This document shows positions 61,445-64,000 of a stretch of 64,000 nucleotides of DNA, piece by piece; the stretch's first letter is position 1, and each line of letters starts with the position of its first letter. Position numbers and translations under genes: made by a program. The notes beneath the pieces are model-generated. The model was not told the origin of the DNA, searched no databases, and worked only from the letters and a program-made list of their open reading frames with translations. Location: NCBI GenBank assembly GCA_024233115.1, contig JACKQB010000003.1, positions 664,121-728,120 on the forward strand. Direction: 5' to 3'. Origin of the DNA: Akkermansiaceae bacterium. GTDB lineage: Bacteria; Verrucomicrobiota; Verrucomicrobiia; Verrucomicrobiales; Akkermansiaceae.

Positions 61445-62359
61445 TTACTCACCGATTTTGACATCCACCTTCAAGTCACCCAGAGCCCACTGGATACCTG
61501 ATAGATAATGTTGAAGCACTTGCGGGTTGGAGAAAATATGGTGATTGTGCCCCAACGAACAATAAAACACACGCCCCTGCCCGTGAAACTTCAACCAACT
61601 GACACCATAGTCCTTATCGGATCTCTTACCGATACTCAAATTGGTCTTATCGGGGTCAAGACGAAGCAACATGTGTAATTTCCTGGGATCGTAAGGAGCT
61701 TTGAACTGATAGATCTCCTCCTTGAAATCAAGGTTCTTCCCTTCGAGGTGGGCACAACAGGCATGTTTCTCCTGCCCCTTTTCAACCATGACACTGACAG
61801 TTGTATCGGCTCCCCAGGGATGACCGTCAAAGTATCCCCCAATCATATCCCCATATTCCTCCCACTGATAAAATGTATCTGTGGCCGAGTGGATACCGAC
61901 AAAACCTTTGCCGCTTTTAAGAAACTGCATGAAGCTCTTCTTAAGACGTAGTTCCCTCTCTGATGCCGCCGCCTTTTCTGCGGCACTCATCTTTTTCAAC
62001 GCCCCCTTGGCCGGGCTGAAGACCTCCATGGTGGTGTTCAGGAAACAAATGGCATCGAACTGGTCGATTTTCCCAGGCTCGAAATTATCCAGATCATCAC
62101 TTACCACAGCCGTGAACGCACCGGTCTTTTCCCCCATCACACGCATGGCGATCTGCCCGGTGGATATGGAACCATGCCTGTATCCGCGTGTCACACAAAA
62201 CACTAACAGCTTACGCTCCTTGGCAGGCTTTACCGCCTTCAAGGCACTCACCGCCTGGGTGATCTCTGCGGTCCGGCTGTCGGGCTTCTGCGCCTGAGCC
62301 ATCGCCATACCCATTACACCACAACCCACTATCAAGGGAATCAATCGTTGTCTAATCAT
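61445..62359 (-). CDS. Secreted ThuA-domain protein
   Basis: A 304-residue protein with a signal peptide (LIPLIVGCGVMGMAMAQAQ) and a ThuA (trehalose-utilisation, glutamine-amidotransferase-like) domain: LLVFCVTRGYRHGSISTG near residue 58, FDAICFLNTTMEVFSPAKG near 110, GKGFVGIHSATDTFYQW near 158, GGYFDGHPWG and VFYCSLGHNHHIFSNPQV near 270. ThuA-fold proteins are numerous in Verrucomicrobiota and Planctomycetes and often occur with sulfatases or sugar oxidoreductases. The open frame extends to 62434, but the ATG at 62359 starts the signal peptide. Divergent from the sulfatase gene. Confidence 0.88.
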   Translation of the reverse strand: MIRQRLIPLIVGCGVMGMAMAQAQKPDSRTAEITQAVSALKAVKPAKERKLLVFCVTRGYRHGSISTGQIAMRVMGEKTGAFTAVVSDDLDNFEPGKIDQFDAICFLNTTMEVFSPAKGALKKMSAAEKAAASERELRLKKSFMQFLKSGKGFVGIHSATDTFYQWEEYGDMIGGYFDGHPWGADTTVSVMVEKGQEKHACCAHLEGKNLDFKEEIYQFKAPYDPRKLHMLLRLDPDKTNLSIGKRSDKDYGVSWLKFHGQGRVFYCSLGHNHHIFSNPQVLQHYLSGIQWALGDLKVDVKIGE

Positions 62360-62577
62360 GTGTCCATGCTGAACCCATCCTGAAAAAATGGCAACCAGGA
62401 TTTGCTGGATTTGCTGACCCCCCATCAAAGGCATGCCGCCCTGTTTTCCCGGATACTAATGCACACAAGAAAGCTTTCTTGCCTCTTGACTATCCCCCTG
62501 CGGCCAGATCATCCTTGGTTCCGAAGGCATCAGCTGCATCGCCATCGCCGTAAAAAACACCCGACGCCCCCACATTT

Positions 62578-63996
62578 ATGAAACCCCCCTTGCTCTTACT
62601 ACTCGCCTTCGCCCAGTGCACAACGTCGCATGCATCGCCAAAACCCAACATTCTCTTTTTTCTTGCCGACGACCAGCGTAACGACGTGTTGGGATGTTAT
62701 GGCAACCATCTGATCAAGACTCCCACCATAGACAGGCTGGCATCCGAAGGGATTCGCTTTGACAATGCGTTCTGCGAGGTTCCGATCTGTGCGGCGAGCC
62801 GAGCCTCTCTCTTCTCGGGACTCACGCAACGCAGCCACGGCTACAACTTCGGAGAGCTCCCCGTCCCAGCCAAGTACATTGCGACCAGCTATCCCGTGTT
62901 ACTGAAAGCCGCTGGATACCGGATCGGATTCGCCGGCAAATACGGCATGTCCTTCGGCAAACCCGGCCTCAAAAAGCAATTTGATTTTTTCAAGGCCATC
63001 AACCGCACCCCCTATTTGAAAAAAATGCCCGATGGCAGTCGACGGCACGAGACTGACCTCTGTGCCGATGCCGCGATCAAGTTCATCCAAACCAACCCGG
63101 TGGACCAGCCCTTCTGCATGTCCGTGAGTTTCAACGCCTCGCATGCCGAGGACAACGACCGGCGGCCGGGCTACCACTTCCAATGGCCGGAGTCGGCCGA
63201 CGGACTGTATGAGGACATAGTCATCCCCGCTCCCCGCCTGGCTGACAAAAAATACAACCAGGCCCTGCCTCCATTTTTGCGAGATGCAAAAAACCTGAAC
63301 ACCCTACGTTACTACTGGCGCTGGGACACTCCCGGGAAATACCAGACCAACATCCGCGCCTACTACAGGATGATCACCGGCATCGACAACGCCATAGCAC
63401 GTGTGCTTGACAGTCTGAAGGAGCGTCACTTGGACCAGAACACCATCGTCATCTATTCAGCTGACAACGGCTACATGATGGGAGACCGGTCGACTGCAGG
63501 AAAGTGGAACCACTACGAGCAATCGCTGCGTATCCCCCTGGTCGTGTTCGACCCGCGCCTACCCGAAAAACTGCGCGGTCGCGCGATAACAGCACTTGTC
63601 AGCAACATCGACATGGCCCCCAGCTTTATTGATTTCGCAGGACTCCCTGTGTCGAACGTTCACCAGGGGCTCTCGATCTCGCCCTTGGTGCAAGGCAATG
63701 CCACAAACCATTGGCGCGACGCCATCTATTGTGAGCACAGGTTCCGGATGTTCAACAACTGGCATGGTGTCCGCACCGAGCGCTACAAATTCGCCGTCTA
63801 TTACGACGAGCCGGGTGGCCCCTATGAGTGCCTCTACGACTTGCAGAAGGACCCGGACGAACTCGTCAACCTCGCCAAAAACCCGGAATACGCCAAGCTC
63901 CGCAGCCAAATGAACAAGCGGCTTGAATCCTACCAGAAAGCGTATCCCCCGGCACCCGCCAAAGCCGCCAAACAGCCTAAGAGAACAGGTAAATAA
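62578..63996 (+). CDS. Secreted formylglycine-type sulfatase
   Basis: Arylsulfatase-family (S1) enzyme of 472 residues with a signal peptide (LLLLLAFAQCTTSHAS). Metal and active-site blocks: ILFFLADDQRNDVLGCYGN (near residue 25), the formylglycine signature ICAASRASLFSGL (Cys near residue 72, C-x-A-x-R type), GYRIGFAGKYGMS, SVSFNASHAEDNDRRPGYHF and IVIYSADNGYMMGDR (near 298). It probably desulfates a polysaccharide outside the cytosol; maturation needs a formylglycine-generating or anaerobic maturase not seen here. The C-terminal tail is Lys/Pro/Ala-rich. Complete at the window edge. Confidence 0.92.
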   Translation: MKPPLLLLLAFAQCTTSHASPKPNILFFLADDQRNDVLGCYGNHLIKTPTIDRLASEGIRFDNAFCEVPICAASRASLFSGLTQRSHGYNFGELPVPAKYIATSYPVLLKAAGYRIGFAGKYGMSFGKPGLKKQFDFFKAINRTPYLKKMPDGSRRHETDLCADAAIKFIQTNPVDQPFCMSVSFNASHAEDNDRRPGYHFQWPESADGLYEDIVIPAPRLADKKYNQALPPFLRDAKNLNTLRYYWRWDTPGKYQTNIRAYYRMITGIDNAIARVLDSLKERHLDQNTIVIYSADNGYMMGDRSTAGKWNHYEQSLRIPLVVFDPRLPEKLRGRAITALVSNIDMAPSFIDFAGLPVSNVHQGLSISPLVQGNATNHWRDAIYCEHRFRMFNNWHGVRTERYKFAVYYDEPGGPYECLYDLQKDPDELVNLAKNPEYAKLRSQMNKRLESYQKAYPPAPAKAAKQPKRTGK

Positions 63997-64000
63997 AAAG

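Noticed and set aside
61259..61501. 80-codon plus-strand ORF
   Set aside because: Runs into the end of the ThuA-domain gene on the other strand and has no recognisable content or start site.
1..64000. CRISPR arrays, tRNA or rRNA genes, prophage
   Set aside because: No regularly spaced repeats, T-loop sequences or rRNA-like segments were seen; the only recombinase-like feature is the 75-residue protein at 23966-24193.

Overview
The window looks like chromosome of a heterotrophic Verrucomicrobiota bacterium, probably near the Verrucomicrobiaceae/Akkermansiaceae. This is inferred from several traits: GC roughly in the high fifties by eye, a Rho factor with a long Lys/Ala- and Asn-rich N-terminal extension, many secreted proteins (sulfatases, a ThuA-domain protein, a DUF3472-type protein, a Gfo/Idh/MocA oxidoreductase with a Tat-like leader), a DUF4175-like/cyclase-repeat envelope cluster, and very few Shine-Dalgarno sequences. 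I could not run a taxonomic search. I see no rRNA, tRNA or CRISPR array.

Left part (1-10.4 kb): gpmI, a TauE-type permease, an LtaS-like membrane sulfatase, a DUF3472-type protein, rplS and a TPR protein. The gaps hold two decayed pieces of a type I restriction methylase (HsdM): a C-terminal piece at 283-606, flanked by inverted REP-like elements, and a frameshifted N-terminal piece at 6008-6288.

10.7-17.7 kb: a heavy-metal RND efflux operon, made of a small Cys-rich exported protein, a CzcC-like outer membrane factor, a CzcB-like adaptor, a CzcA-like pump and a His/Asp-repeat lipoprotein with a Cys-rich tail. It ends at a good terminator.

17.9-21.1 kb: the clearest accessory region. A short RHS-core protein carries a C-terminal domain resembling GH75 chitosanases. 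An AT-rich gene for an exported protein follows 5 bases later (candidate immunity protein), then 1.3 kb of non-coding DNA with two direct copies and one inverted arm of a repeat.

21.1-26 kb: uvrD/pcrA-type helicase with an FKBP isomerase, a 75-aa integrase-arm-like protein, and a cystathionine gamma-synthase resembling the fungal STR2 type. 26.4-35.5 kb: a six-gene, same-strand envelope cluster of unknown function, ending in three paralogues built from 'NGD-x-L-x-G' beta repeats around a LamG-like core. 35.8-42 kb: selB, a broken small gene, a Gfo/Idh/MocA oxidoreductase, and a SulP transporter and an orphan membrane protein separated by short repeats.

42-49.2 kb (minus strand): GH15 enzyme, fused trehalose-6-phosphate synthase/phosphatase, YjbQ, PPK2, ilvE and a LolD-like ATPase, suggesting a trehalose/polyphosphate stress module. 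49.2-64 kb: manA, a zinc-peptidase-like protein, rho, lepA, rlpA, an aminotransferase, a PLD-like protein, a phosphoesterase, a DAHP synthase, an EF-hand protein, a ThuA-domain protein and a secreted sulfatase. A genome-wide-looking oddity is the frequent word TGTTAG/CTAACA on both strands, inside and outside genes.
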